Shown here: positions 55,599 through 63,685 of the stretch, in pieces
How the letters are laid out: every line of letters starts with the position of its first letter
How positions within the stretch are numbered: position 1 is the stretch's first letter
Assembly (NCBI RefSeq): GCF_025755255.1
Contig: NZ_JALIEB010000005.1
Coordinates: forward strand, 1-64,000
DNA length: 64,000 bases
Source of the DNA: Roseobacter sinensis
Lineage (GTDB): Bacteria; Pseudomonadota; Alphaproteobacteria; Rhodobacterales; Rhodobacteraceae
Direction: 5' to 3'
The notes under the pieces: generated by a model
Database searches by the model: none
Seen by the model: the letters and a program-made list of their open reading frames with translations, nothing else
Told to the model about the DNA's origin: nothing
Position numbers and translations under genes: made by a program

Positions 55599-56600
55599 AT
55601 GATCAAGAAGACGACATGTGCCTTTGTAGCGGGGGCCGTCATGGCGCTCGGAGCGCACAGCGCCTCGGCAGATGGCCACGGTGAGATCACCGTCGCCTAC
55701 TTCCTCGAATGGCCGATGCCGTTCCTGGCAGCGAAGGCCTCGGGCGCGTATGAAGAAGCGCTGGGGATGAAGGTGAACTGGGTGTCCTTCGAGACCGGCA
55801 CCGCGATGTCCGCGGCGATGGCCTCGGGAGACGTGCAGATCGCCGTGAGCCAAGGTGTGCCGCCCTTCGTGGTCGCCACGTCCGGCGGTCAGGATATCCA
55901 GGTCGTGGACGTGGCGGTGAGCTATTCGGACAATGACAACTGCGTCGTTCACGCCGATCTGGAGATCGACAAGGAAACAGCGGGCGAGTTGGCCGGCAAG
56001 AAAGTGGCTGTGCCGCTGGGCACGGCCGCGCACTACGGTTTCCTGCGGCAGATGGACCACTTCGGGGTTGACCTTGCCTCGCTGCAGATCGTCGACATGG
56101 CCCCGCCCGAGGGTGCGGCTGCGCTGAGCCAGAAGGCGGTTGATTTTGCCTGCGGCTATGGCGGCGGTCTGGGCCGGATGAAGGAATACGGCAACGTGCT
56201 GCTGACCGGCGACGAGAAGGAAGAGCTGGGCATTCTGGTCTTCGATGTGACCTCGGCGCCGGCGTCTTTCATCGCCGAGAACGGAGACGTTGTGTCGACA
56301 TTCCTGAAGGTGACTGCGGACGCGAATGCGGAGTGGAATGCGAACCAGTCTGACGAAATGCTGGCAGTGATCGCCGAGCAGGCCGGGATGGATCTGGATG
56401 CGGCCAAGTCGGCGATTTCCACCATGAAGTTCCCGAGCGTGGACGATCAGCTCTCCGAAGGCTGGCTGGGCGGCAACGCGGCAACCTTCATGAAGGGCGT
56501 TGCGGATGTCTTTGTCGAGGCCGGCTCGATCGACTCGGCGCTCGACAGCTACGAGGACGCGGTCAACACTGGCCCGCTCTCGGCGGCGAGCGGCAGCTAG
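55599..56600 (+). CDS. tauA: Taurine ABC transporter substrate-binding protein TauA
   Basis: A 333-residue periplasmic binding protein. The signal peptide ends at SASA near residue 24. The mature part has ITVAYFLEWPMPFLAAKASGAYEEALG at the beginning, the SsuA/TauA-like ASGDVQIAVSQGVPPFVVATS near 80, and a NMT1-type second lobe. Family members bind taurine or other sulfonates; nearby tpa and xsc favour taurine. The ATG at 55599 follows GGGAG by six bases. A stem-loop separates it from tauB. Confidence 0.88.
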   Translation: MIKKTTCAFVAGAVMALGAHSASADGHGEITVAYFLEWPMPFLAAKASGAYEEALGMKVNWVSFETGTAMSAAMASGDVQIAVSQGVPPFVVATSGGQDIQVVDVAVSYSDNDNCVVHADLEIDKETAGELAGKKVAVPLGTAAHYGFLRQMDHFGVDLASLQIVDMAPPEGAAALSQKAVDFACGYGGGLGRMKEYGNVLLTGDEKEELGILVFDVTSAPASFIAENGDVVSTFLKVTADANAEWNANQSDEMLAVIAEQAGMDLDAAKSAISTMKFPSVDDQLSEGWLGGNAATFMKGVADVFVEAGSIDSALDSYEDAVNTGPLSAASGS

Positions 56601-56610
56601 GCGAAATGGA

Positions 56611-56635
56611 GCGGCGCGGGACACACCCGCGCCGC
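56611..56635 (+). terminator. Stem-loop between tauA and tauB
   Basis: GCGGCGCGGG (56611-56620) pairs with CCCGCGCCGC (56626-56635) around ACACA, ten bases after the tauA stop; a weak T-rich stretch follows (TTCACCTTT). Such elements after binding-protein genes usually allow partial read-through and stabilise the 5' segment, giving excess TauA over TauBC. Confidence 0.7.
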
Positions 56636-56709
56636 TTCACCTTTAAGGCCAGAGACGGGGCCAACCCCGTCCGTCCACCCGCAGTGCGCGGTCAACAGGT
56701 GGGGACTTC

Positions 56710-57516
56710 ATGACCGGATTATCCATAGAGAATTTGTCGATGCGCTTCGAGTTGCCGAACGGCGACCATGTGCAGGCGCTTCAGAACGTGTCGCTGGACC
56801 TGAAGGCCGGTGAGTTGTTGAGCGTGCTGGGCCCGTCAGGCTGCGGTAAGACCACGCTGCTGAATATCGTGGCCGGCTTCCTTGCGCCGACCTCCGGCAA
56901 GCTGGTGCTGAACGGGCATGAGATCAAAGGGCCGGACGCCGAACGCGGCATGGTCTTCCAGCAGGGCGCGCTCTTCGAGTGGATGAGCGTCCGTGAGAAC
57001 GTGGGCTTCGGCCCGTCAATGAAGGGCACGCCAAAGGCCGAGAAGAACAAGACGGTCAATCACCTGCTGGATGTGGTGGGCCTTCAGGACTTCAAGGAGA
57101 AGGCCGTCTATGAGCTCTCGGGCGGGATGCAGCAGCGTGTCGCGCTGGCGCGCTGCCTGGCCAACGACCCCGACGTGATCCTGATGGACGAACCTTTGGG
57201 CGCGCTCGATGCGCTGACGCGGGAAAAGATGCAGAGCCTCGTCTTGAAGCTCTGGAAGGAGACCGGCAAGACGATCATCCTGATCACCCACTCGGTCGAG
57301 GAGGCGCTGCTTCTGGGCGAGCGGCTGATCGTGATGGCGCCGCGTCCAGGACGGATCCACAAGGAGTACCGCCTTCCCTTCGCCGATCTGGGCGTCAACG
57401 CCGATCTGCGCGAGGTGAAGAAACATCCCGACTTCGGGCCCAGGCGCGAAGAGATCCTGAACATGATCTGGGATATGGAAGAAGAGATTATGGGCGGGAA
57501 GGAGGACGCGGCATGA
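56710..57516 (+). CDS. tauB: Taurine ABC transporter ATP-binding protein TauB
   Basis: A 268-residue ABC ATPase of the nitrate/sulfonate/taurine group. Walker A is GPSGCGKTT near residue 42, the Q-loop is VFQQGALFEW near 83, the signature is LSGGMQQRVALARCL near 138, Walker B is VILMDEPLGALD near 158, and the switch histidine is in LITHSVEEALLLG. It powers uptake with TauC. Its end overlaps tauC by four bases (ATGA). Confidence 0.93.
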   Translation: MTGLSIENLSMRFELPNGDHVQALQNVSLDLKAGELLSVLGPSGCGKTTLLNIVAGFLAPTSGKLVLNGHEIKGPDAERGMVFQQGALFEWMSVRENVGFGPSMKGTPKAEKNKTVNHLLDVVGLQDFKEKAVYELSGGMQQRVALARCLANDPDVILMDEPLGALDALTREKMQSLVLKLWKETGKTIILITHSVEEALLLGERLIVMAPRPGRIHKEYRLPFADLGVNADLREVKKHPDFGPRREEILNMIWDMEEEIMGGKEDAA

Positions 57517-58778
57517 TCCCCCTTCTGATTTACGTCGCCATCTTCATCGCGGCCTTCTTCATTGTGACCAAGGTTGTGCAGGGCGCAGGTATTGGAGATT
57601 ATACCTCGCTCAAGACCGTCACCTTCGGCGACGAAAGCGCGGTGCGCCCCAATCGCGCGGCCGGCATCATCTCGATCCTGACGATCTTCCTGATGTGGGG
57701 CGTCTTCACCGGGTCGAACCTCTTGCCGGGGTTTCTGCATGCGCCCGGACCCTTCGAGGGGACCACGACATTCACCTATACCGCTGAGGCCGATGGGCAG
57801 ACCGATGATGCAACGGTCACCGTGGTTGTGCATCCGCGCGAGGTCGAGACAGAGGCGCCTGAGGTCGACCCGGGTGACGGATTTGCAAAGAATGACTCCG
57901 CGGCGATTGCACAATGGCGCTCGGGCCTTATTCGTGTTGACCGGAACGACGAATTGGGCCGGGACGCAGGTGCGACTGTGGTCGCGATCAACGGCGAGGC
58001 TATCGCGCCTGGCGACACGGTCGCGGTTGAAGGTGGCGCGGTCACGCTGAGCGACCGCGGCACGCCCAATTTCGAGCCCACCAAGGGCTGGCAGATGGAG
58101 CCGCTCTACCTGCCCGCACCAGAGGCGGTCTGGATCCGCTCAATCGAGGTGGTGAGCGCGGGGTTTCGAAATTTCACCTTGCTGGAGCACCTGGGTTATT
58201 CGCTGTTCCGTGTGATCGCGGGGTTCCTGATCGGGGCGCTTGTGGGTATTCCGCTGGGCTACGCGATGGGTCTCAGCGACTGGTTCCGCGGCTGGTTTGA
58301 CCCGATTGTCGAATTCATGCGGCCGGTGCCGCCGCTGGCGCTTATTCCGCTGGTGATCATCTGGGCCGGCATCGGCGAGGCGGGCAAGATCATCCTGCTG
58401 TTCCTTGCAGCCCTGTGGATCATGGCGATTGCAGCGCGATCCGGCGTCTCGGGCGTGAAGATCTCCAAGGTGCACGCGGCCTACAGCCTCGGCGCCAGCA
58501 AGTGGCAGATCATGCGCCACGTCATCATCCCCAACTCCCTACCGGAGATCTTCACCGGCGCGCGGGTCGCGATGGGCGTCTGCTGGGGCACGGTTGTGGC
58601 GGCCGAACTCGTCGCGGCCGAGCAGGGCGCAGGGATGATGATTATGACAGCGTCGAAGTTCCAGAACACCGACATCGTGATCATGGGGATCATCCTCATC
58701 GGTGTGATCGGCTTCGGCATCGACATGCTGATGCGGTGGGCCGAACGCCTGTTGGTGCCCTGGAAGGGCAAGGGCTAA
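57513..58778 (+). CDS. tauC: Taurine ABC transporter permease TauC with a large inserted domain
   Basis: A 421-residue permease, about 140 residues longer than usual TauC/SsuC (about 275). Hydrophobic segments lie at ~3-22 and ~50-68; then a hydrophilic region of ~120 residues (~77-197) precedes the typical LYLPAPEAVWIRS motif and the five-helix BPD core with the EAA-like loop SLGASKWQIMRHVIIPNSLPEIFTG. The insert has the pattern TFTYTAEADGQ...ATVTVVV, like Ig/cadherin-type repeats, and would lie in the periplasm if the first segments span the membrane. It overlaps tauB and is followed by a strong terminator. Confidence 0.88.
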   Translation: MIPLLIYVAIFIAAFFIVTKVVQGAGIGDYTSLKTVTFGDESAVRPNRAAGIISILTIFLMWGVFTGSNLLPGFLHAPGPFEGTTTFTYTAEADGQTDDATVTVVVHPREVETEAPEVDPGDGFAKNDSAAIAQWRSGLIRVDRNDELGRDAGATVVAINGEAIAPGDTVAVEGGAVTLSDRGTPNFEPTKGWQMEPLYLPAPEAVWIRSIEVVSAGFRNFTLLEHLGYSLFRVIAGFLIGALVGIPLGYAMGLSDWFRGWFDPIVEFMRPVPPLALIPLVIIWAGIGEAGKIILLFLAALWIMAIAARSGVSGVKISKVHAAYSLGASKWQIMRHVIIPNSLPEIFTGARVAMGVCWGTVVAAELVAAEQGAGMMIMTASKFQNTDIVIMGIILIGVIGFGIDMLMRWAERLLVPWKGKG

Positions 58779-58805
58779 GCCCAAAAGCTATCTGATCTTT
58801 GCTTG

Positions 58806-58837
58806 TCGAAGGCTCCGTTGGAGCCTTCGATTCTTTT
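58806..58837 (+). terminator. Intrinsic terminator of the tauABC operon
   Basis: TCGAAGGCTCC (58806-58816) pairs with GGAGCCTTCGA (58820-58830) around GTT, followed by TTCTTTT. It lies 28 bases after the tauC stop. Confidence 0.93.
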
Positions 58838-58898
58838 ACGGGTGGCAAAACCGATCGGTTGCCTTTGGTGGTTGCTCCCGTTTCGCTGCGCTATGCGA

Positions 58899-60005
58899 TC
58901 AGGCTGCATTGACAGGGCTGAGGGGGACACCGACCGGGGCGTGGCTTCTGATCCAGTCCCGATCATCTTGCGCAAAGATAGGCATAGGTGGTCTGACATA
59001 GTCGCGCGCGTCTTCTTCCCGTCTCAGATCGAACGGGCGGGTGGCCAGAAGTTTTGCAAACCCCGCCAGGGCTCTGAGGCGACCCACTGCGCTGCGGGCG
59101 AGATCGGGGCGCGCTGCACATCTGCGATGCACAACACTCTCAAAACTCTCGGGCGGCGCGCCACCGACCGTTGCGACATGGTCCGTCGGAGCGTTCACGG
59201 CGAAAGTCCCGCGGCGGTATTCCTCTGTGTAGAGGGCAAGCTGAGTGACGGCGGCGACCGAGTAATTGGCGGGCGGATTTGCCTTCAGGGCCTTGATCAT
59301 CATGCGCTCGGACATGTCCATGTATCGGACCCGGCGCCCCAGCACGCGGCCCAGGGTATGCGCGATGTCATCGGGGGAGAGCAGTTCCGGCCCGGTCGGG
59401 CGATAGGTCTGACCGGCATGGGCGGTCGGGTCGGCGAGCGCGGCCGTCACAACACGAGCAATGTCCGGGTTGGATGGAGCGGCGTTCTTCTTCACATCTC
59501 CAGCGCCCAGCGGCATCGCGAACACGCCCAGATGTGCCGCCATGTCGAGCACCATCAGGTAGTTATCCGCAAACCAGCCGGGATTGACCGTCGTGACGGA
59601 CATCTCGCGGCGCATCGCGATCAGACTGTCGCCCAGATAGACTTCGCGGGTGAAGAGTGAGGGATGATTGGCGCTGGAAAGCCATTGGCTGAGTGTGACC
59701 ACATGCTCAAGCTTTGCCTCGTCAGCTGCGACGGTGAAAACCGCGTTGAAATGCAGCCCGTTGGGCGCGGTCGGCGCGCATTGGTAGGCGCGTTGCACCC
59801 CTTGCATCGCTGCGCGCATGTCGGCCAGCGCATATTGGTCTCCGACAAAGATTTCGGCACCCGCGCGTTCCAGCTGTTCGCTGCGGTGGTCGCGCCGCCG
59901 GACGAAGGCGCGAACCGGGAAACCTTTGTCGCGCAGCTGCAGTGCCGTGTGCCGCCCGGTTTTGCCGCTTGCACTGGTGACGAGGATCTTTGGCTTGGCA
60001 GACAT
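58899..60005 (-). CDS. NmrA-like NAD(P)-binding protein
   Basis: A 368-residue atypical SDR. The dinucleotide motif VTSASGKTGRHTALQL is near residue 9, and the NmrA-type body follows with YAPTAPN-like and VVTLSQWLSS segments, but the catalytic YxxxK typical of SDR enzymes is not evident. The C-terminal ~90 residues extend beyond the usual NmrA length. It may be a redox sensor or quinone reductase-like protein. It is divergent from a TetR gene whose probable operator lies between them, so it is the likely target of that repressor. Confidence 0.85.
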   Translation of the reverse strand: MSAKPKILVTSASGKTGRHTALQLRDKGFPVRAFVRRRDHRSEQLERAGAEIFVGDQYALADMRAAMQGVQRAYQCAPTAPNGLHFNAVFTVAADEAKLEHVVTLSQWLSSANHPSLFTREVYLGDSLIAMRREMSVTTVNPGWFADNYLMVLDMAAHLGVFAMPLGAGDVKKNAAPSNPDIARVVTAALADPTAHAGQTYRPTGPELLSPDDIAHTLGRVLGRRVRYMDMSERMMIKALKANPPANYSVAAVTQLALYTEEYRRGTFAVNAPTDHVATVGGAPPESFESVVHRRCAARPDLARSAVGRLRALAGFAKLLATRPFDLRREEDARDYVRPPMPIFAQDDRDWIRSHAPVGVPLSPVNAA

Positions 60006-60034
60006 CTAAATGCTCCCTTTAGATGATCATTGAA

Positions 60035-60050
60035 ATCTTAAAATTAAGAT
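60035..60050. promoter_or_regulatory. Probable TetR operator between the NmrA-like and TetR genes
   Basis: ATCTTAA (60035-60041) and TTAAGAT (60044-60050) form a 16-base palindrome in an AT-rich gap of 88 bases. A third copy of ATCTTAA occurs at 60061-60067. The location between divergent genes is typical of TetR autoregulation. Confidence 0.65.
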
Positions 60051-60093
60051 GATACCAATAATCTTAACTGTCAACCCGTGAAGGATCGACGCC

Positions 60094-60684
60094 GTGCCGA
60101 GGATGTCAGACGCCGAGAAACAGAAGAGTCACAAACGGATAATCGACGCCGCCTCGTCGCTCTTTCGCGACCGGGGGATCGAGGCGACGAGCGTGGCGGA
60201 CGTGATGCAGGCAGCCGGCTTGACCCACGGTGGTTTCTACAGACATTTCGCCTCGAAAGAGGCTCTGGTTCGGGACGCCTTCAAGGCGGCGGTCGACGAC
60301 GTGCAGGCAGAGATGGCTGCCGCACCGACAGATGAAGTGCGCCGGGCTGCGCGTGGGGAGTATCTGGCGCGGTATCTGTCGGGTGAGCATCTTGACGACC
60401 GTAGGCGCGGCTGTCCGCTGGCCGCACTGGGCGCAGAGATCAGCCGACTAGATGGGCCGGTTCGATCCGAGGCGTCGCGCACCGTCGAGAGTATGGCGCG
60501 GCTGCTGAACTCCGATGAGGCGGACGTGGCAGAGCAGGGCCTTGCCATGATGGCCCTGCTGCTGGGGACGATCACTCTGGCGCGCATTGCCGAAACGCCT
60601 GAATTGGCCGACGCTGTCCTCGCCGCAGGGCGGCGGGGCAGCACAGTGATCGATGAGCACATGAAACCCGATCGACCGAATTGA
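60094..60684 (+). CDS. TetR/AcrR family transcriptional regulator
   Basis: A 196-residue regulator. The N-terminal helix-turn-helix reads IIDAASSLFRDRGIEATSVADVMQAAGLTHGGFYRHFASKEAL in pieces over residues ~15-60. The C-terminal domain has CPLAALGAEISRL, typical of the TetR_C group that controls redox and xenobiotic genes. The GTG at 60094 has AAGGA eight bases upstream; an ATG three codons later is an alternative. Divergent from the NmrA-like gene that it probably represses. Confidence 0.92.
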   Translation: MPRMSDAEKQKSHKRIIDAASSLFRDRGIEATSVADVMQAAGLTHGGFYRHFASKEALVRDAFKAAVDDVQAEMAAAPTDEVRRAARGEYLARYLSGEHLDDRRRGCPLAALGAEISRLDGPVRSEASRTVESMARLLNSDEADVAEQGLAMMALLLGTITLARIAETPELADAVLAAGRRGSTVIDEHMKPDRPN

Positions 60685-61053
60685 GCGCGCGATGACCGAT
60701 CCGGAAAGCGTATTGCCCAGCGGCCGACTCATCTCAACGCAAGATGCGGCCGTGCCAAGGCATCCGCAGTTTGAAACTGGCCGTACTTTTTTGACGACCT
60801 TTAGGAATGGGAAGAGACCATCGCCCGGAAACAGGTCCAACCCGCTGATCCGTAGGCGGCTACAAGGTGTCGGCCGCGCCGCACGACACAGACCGCCGCG
60901 GGGCTTCGATGCCGAAATCTCACCCCTGTCGGACCACCGCAGGGCCAGTATCGATGACGGCAGTCGCACGGGCCATGCAAAGCCGCCGCCAAAGGCCGTT
61001 CCAGAATACCCGCTGAGTATCAGTCCAGGCTGGATCTTCTGCTGATTGCTGCC
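60685..61053. other. 369-base stretch without a recognisable gene
   Basis: Open frames occur here on both strands, but none has a convincing start, family pattern or neighbour logic. Together with the fragments that follow, it looks like decayed sequence. Confidence 0.5.
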
Positions 61054-61146
61054 TCACCGGCACATCTCAGCCAGAATTGCATATAGCATCTGGCCATCTG
61101 TTGTCAGCGCGTATTCCACCCGGACCGGTACCTCGGCGAAGACCCC
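61054..61146 (-). pseudogene. C-terminal remnant of an HxlR-type regulator
   Basis: The minus strand encodes FAEVPVRVEYALTTDGQMLY and then AILAEMCR before a TGA (61054-61056). This is the wing and last helix of HxlR-family winged-helix regulators (VP-x-RVEY-x-LT-x-G). No N-terminal half can be found upstream in any frame, so only about 30 residues survive. Expected full length is about 110-130 residues. Confidence 0.6.
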
Positions 61147-61205
61147 GACGCGTTCTTCCGCCTCTATGGTGTCGAGAGCATCGACACAATGCGGGGGCCC
61201 GGCTG

Positions 61206-61487
61206 ATGCGAGGCGTCGGTCAGATCAGGCGCTGGTACGCGCAGGCCTTTGAGACCATCGAAGGAACCCTGCATCACAAGGAAAAGGCTGCTCTTGCTGA
61301 CGGCAACATGGCGCTGCTTCTCTGGGCCTACGACTTCGAGCCGCCCACGGGCGGTACGCCACCCGCCGATGTTCATCTCACTGGCCGCGTACTTCTGGCC
61401 GATTGCCGCAGTGACGCGGGAGCGTGGAAGCTGCTCTTTGACATCGACACCACGCCACGCAACGTGACGCGGGCCCTCTTGGCCTGA
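61206..61487 (+). pseudogene. Truncated or frameshifted SnoaL/NTF2-like fragment
   Basis: The 93-codon frame from ATG 61206 reads RGVGQIRRWYAQAFETIEG then MALLLWAYDF and AWKLLFDIDTTPRNV, the second half of a SnoaL/DUF4440-type domain. In a different frame just upstream (61141-61206) is DPDAFFRLYGVESIDTMRG, resembling the missing first half and ending in a TGA that overlaps this ATG (TGATG). A one-base frameshift in an ancestral gene explains both. It could be expressed as a short protein, but is probably non-functional. Confidence 0.5.
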
Positions 61488-61517
61488 ACTCTGCCTCTTC
61501 TTCCCAACGATAGTGGA

Positions 61518-61910
61518 ATGACATCACCGACAAAGCGCAAGATCGCAGACGGCCCGCAGCAAATTGTTGAGCGCTTGGCTGAATTCATTGGGCAGGGTCA
61601 TAGGGAGGGCGTGGTCTCCTTGTATCATCCGGAATGTCGCGTGGCGATGGTCCCGGATGGCCCACCGATGAAAGGCTATGCCGGTGTACGCGACCTCTTC
61701 GGGGATTTCGTAGCCAACCGCGTCACGCTTCGAAGCACAGTTTCGGGCGAGATGATCAACGGCGATACGGCCATCCTCCAAGGCGAATGGATGGTGGAGG
61801 CCAGGGACGGCACGCCGCTTGCCATCGAAGTCGCGAAACGACTGGACCACGGTGGTTGGATTTACTTTATCGATTGTCCGATCCACGGGCCGAAGCCAAT
61901 CCGCAGCTGA
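61518..61910 (+). CDS. SnoaL-like/NTF2-fold protein
   Basis: A 130-residue cone-shaped NTF2-fold protein. It has a first helix (QQIVERLAEFIGQGHREGVVSLY), the HPECRVAMVPDGPPMKGYAGVRDLF segment around the pocket, and the C-terminal strands (TAILQGEWMVEARDG, VAKRLDHGGWIYFIDCP). Members include isomerases, hydrolases and non-enzymatic proteins; function unknown. It follows the SnoaL-like fragment directly, so the two may be a decayed tandem pair. Confidence 0.72.
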   Translation: MTSPTKRKIADGPQQIVERLAEFIGQGHREGVVSLYHPECRVAMVPDGPPMKGYAGVRDLFGDFVANRVTLRSTVSGEMINGDTAILQGEWMVEARDGTPLAIEVAKRLDHGGWIYFIDCPIHGPKPIRS

Positions 61911-62328
61911 TCGTTCGCTCGAACCTCCCAAACATCGCCTGGGCAAGTGCTTTTCTGCGCCAGTCCTCACGTGAAACCGATGAACGACAACTGGTGCGCG
62001 CTACGATTTACCGCCAGACCTGCGGTGCTGTTGCCGTGCTGTAGCCCGTTGAACTGGACAAGCCGACCCCGGGCAGGCGGATCGGTCATGATCAGGCTGC
62101 GCGCAACCGGGGTCAGGCTGGACCATACGACAAAGCCGCCTTGGGTCTTCCCCGGCCTCCCCATCTGCCACACCGTGACCGAGCGGGCTTGATCGCCTTG
62201 GTCCGCTCAGGCCTCCCAGAAGCTCGCTGGCGGATCCGACCGCATTTGACGCAGCGGGAGGAGCGGACCGGGCTATTGCGAGAGTCCGGCCAGCGTGGAT
62301 CAGAGCGGCCCCGACGATAGGAATAAAA
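61911..62328. other. 418-base stretch between a SnoaL-like gene and tRNA-Ala
   Basis: Nothing firmly recognisable. A minus-strand frame at 61967-62173 (68 residues, separate low-confidence entry) is the only candidate. The remainder has no clear motif. Confidence 0.4.
61967..62173 (-). CDS. Hypothetical small protein or gene remnant
   Basis: A 68-residue frame starting MWQMGRPGKTQGGFVVWSSL and ending SAHQLSFIGFT. I recognise no family, signal peptide or SD. Its composition is less biased than a typical GC-rich shadow frame, and no opposing gene explains it. It may be the tail of a lost gene or a chance frame. Confidence 0.2.
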   Translation of the reverse strand: MWQMGRPGKTQGGFVVWSSLTPVARSLIMTDPPARGRLVQFNGLQHGNSTAGLAVNRSAHQLSFIGFT

Positions 62329-62404
62329 TGGTGGAGCCTAGCGGGATCGAACCGCTGACCTCCTGCATGCCATGCAGGCGCTCTCCCAGCTGAGCTAAGG
62401 CCCC
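62329..62404 (-). tRNA. tRNA-Ala (anticodon GGC)
   Basis: A 76-base cloverleaf on the minus strand with encoded CCA. The acceptor stem GGGGCCT pairs with AGGCTCC, including the G3:U70 pair that defines alanine identity. The anticodon stem CCTGC/GCAGG encloses ATGGCAT, giving anticodon GGC (codons GCC/GCU). The D-arm contains AGCTCAGCTGGGAGAGC and the T-loop GGTTCGATCCC. Confidence 0.97.
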
Positions 62405-62498
62405 ATCGGTGGATGTGGTATCCGGTGCGCCGCTGAATAGGCCCAACGCGGGGCGGGATCAAGCGTAAAAATCGCCGCCCTCGCGCGTTTTCGACAAA

Positions 62499-62828
62499 TC
62501 AGTTGTCGTCGTCTTCCGAGGCGACATCCGCGATCTCTTCCAAGGGCACGCTGTCATCGTCGTCTTCGTCGTCATCGAGCAGATCATCATCCAGATCGAC
62601 ATCGACGTCGTCCTCATCGTCGAGCACCACATCGTCATCGTCCGTATTGGCCTTGGCCTTGGCAGAGGCGGCATCCTCGGCATCCGCTGCGATCATGCGG
62701 GATTTGCTGAGGTCGATCTCGACAACCTCACCGGTATAGGGGCTGATGATCGGATCGTTGTTCAGATCGTAAAAGCGCTTGCCCGTTGTGGGGCACAGGC
62801 GCTTCGTTCCCCATTCTTCCTTGGGCAT
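62499..62828 (-). CDS. TIGR02300 family acidic protein (FYDLN acid)
   Basis: A 109-residue protein. The N-terminus (MPKEEWGTKRLCPTTGKRFYDLN) holds the family signature FYDLN and a possible metal site, followed by DPIISPYTGEVVE. From residue ~60 on, it is almost entirely Asp/Glu with repeats such as DDDDVVLDDEDD. Function unknown; conserved in alphaproteobacteria. The ATG at 62828 matches the family start. Located just upstream of tRNA-Ala on the same strand; the gap of 94 bases leaves room for a separate tRNA promoter. Confidence 0.92.
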   Translation of the reverse strand: MPKEEWGTKRLCPTTGKRFYDLNNDPIISPYTGEVVEIDLSKSRMIAADAEDAASAKAKANTDDDDVVLDDEDDVDVDLDDDLLDDDEDDDDSVPLEEIADVASEDDDN

Positions 62829-62941
62829 GAAAAACCCTCTTCTTGATTGCGACTCTTCGTGTAGATGATTCAGCGCAAGTGCCATATGAAGCGGGGGCTG
62901 TAAAGGGCTGCCGGAGGCTGGCCCGCTGCCGGAGAGCCGAT

Positions 62942-63640
62942 ATGCCCGAGTTGATCCTGCCTGGTGATCCGCCGATTCCCCTGACGCTGCGGCGCTCGGG
63001 CCGGGCGCGGCGGATTTCGCTGCGCATCTCGCAGCTCGACGGGCGGGTCACGCTGACGCTGCCAAAGGGCGTGCCCGAGCGTGAGGCGCTGGGGTTCGCA
63101 CGCGAGAAGGAGAGCTGGATCCGCGGGCATCTGGCGGCGCGCGGCGCGGATGTGATCGTCGGTCTGGGTACGGCGCTGCCGGTGGGCGGCCAGCTGCATG
63201 AGGTGGTTCCGACCACTGGGCGCAAGGTGGTCTTTGAACCGGGGCGTGTGGCCGTACCCGGCGCGCCCGATCGGGTGGGGCGGCGGCTTGTGGGTCATCT
63301 CAAGACGCTCGCACGGGCCCGGCTGGCAGAGGCCTCCGACACCTACGCCGCGCGACTCGGCAAGCCCTATTCGGCGATCACGCTGCGGGACGCGCGGTCG
63401 CGCTGGGGGTCCTGCACCGCTGAGGGGCGGCTGATGTACTCCTGGCGGCTGATTCTCGCGCCGCCTGAGGTGCTCGACTATGTGGTCGCGCATGAGGTGG
63501 CGCATCTGGCGGAGATGAACCACTCAGCGGCCTTTTGGGCGCAGGTGACCCGGATTCACGGGGATTACGCTGAGCCGCGCAACTGGTTGCGGCGCAACGG
63601 CAGTGATCTGCACCGGTATCGCTTCGAGCGCTCTGCTTGA
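62942..63640 (+). CDS. YgjP/SprT-like M48-type metallopeptidase (DUF45)
   Basis: A 232-residue protein. The zinc-binding HExxH is in VVAHEVAHLAEMNHSAAFW, near residue 182, with the third ligand in the following NH-x-x-x-FW helix. The N-terminal half has the DUF45 pattern SGRARRISLRISQLDGRVTLTLP, and SRWGSCTAEGRLMYSWRLIL is the typical strand before the active site. Substrate unknown. Divergent from the TIGR02300 gene. Confidence 0.9.
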   Translation: MPELILPGDPPIPLTLRRSGRARRISLRISQLDGRVTLTLPKGVPEREALGFAREKESWIRGHLAARGADVIVGLGTALPVGGQLHEVVPTTGRKVVFEPGRVAVPGAPDRVGRRLVGHLKTLARARLAEASDTYAARLGKPYSAITLRDARSRWGSCTAEGRLMYSWRLILAPPEVLDYVVAHEVAHLAEMNHSAAFWAQVTRIHGDYAEPRNWLRRNGSDLHRYRFERSA

Positions 63641-63667
63641 GGGGAGCGCCTTGACGGCCTCGTCATT

Positions 63668-63677
63668 TGTGATCACA
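63668..63677. promoter_or_regulatory. Palindrome TGTGATCACA upstream of the GntR gene
   Basis: A perfect 10-base palindrome eight bases before the start codon of the GntR gene. The TGTGA/TCACA halves fit both GntR/FCD and CRP-like operators. The position overlapping the ribosome-binding region would favour autorepression. Confidence 0.4.
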
Positions 63678-63685
63678 GATGTTCC

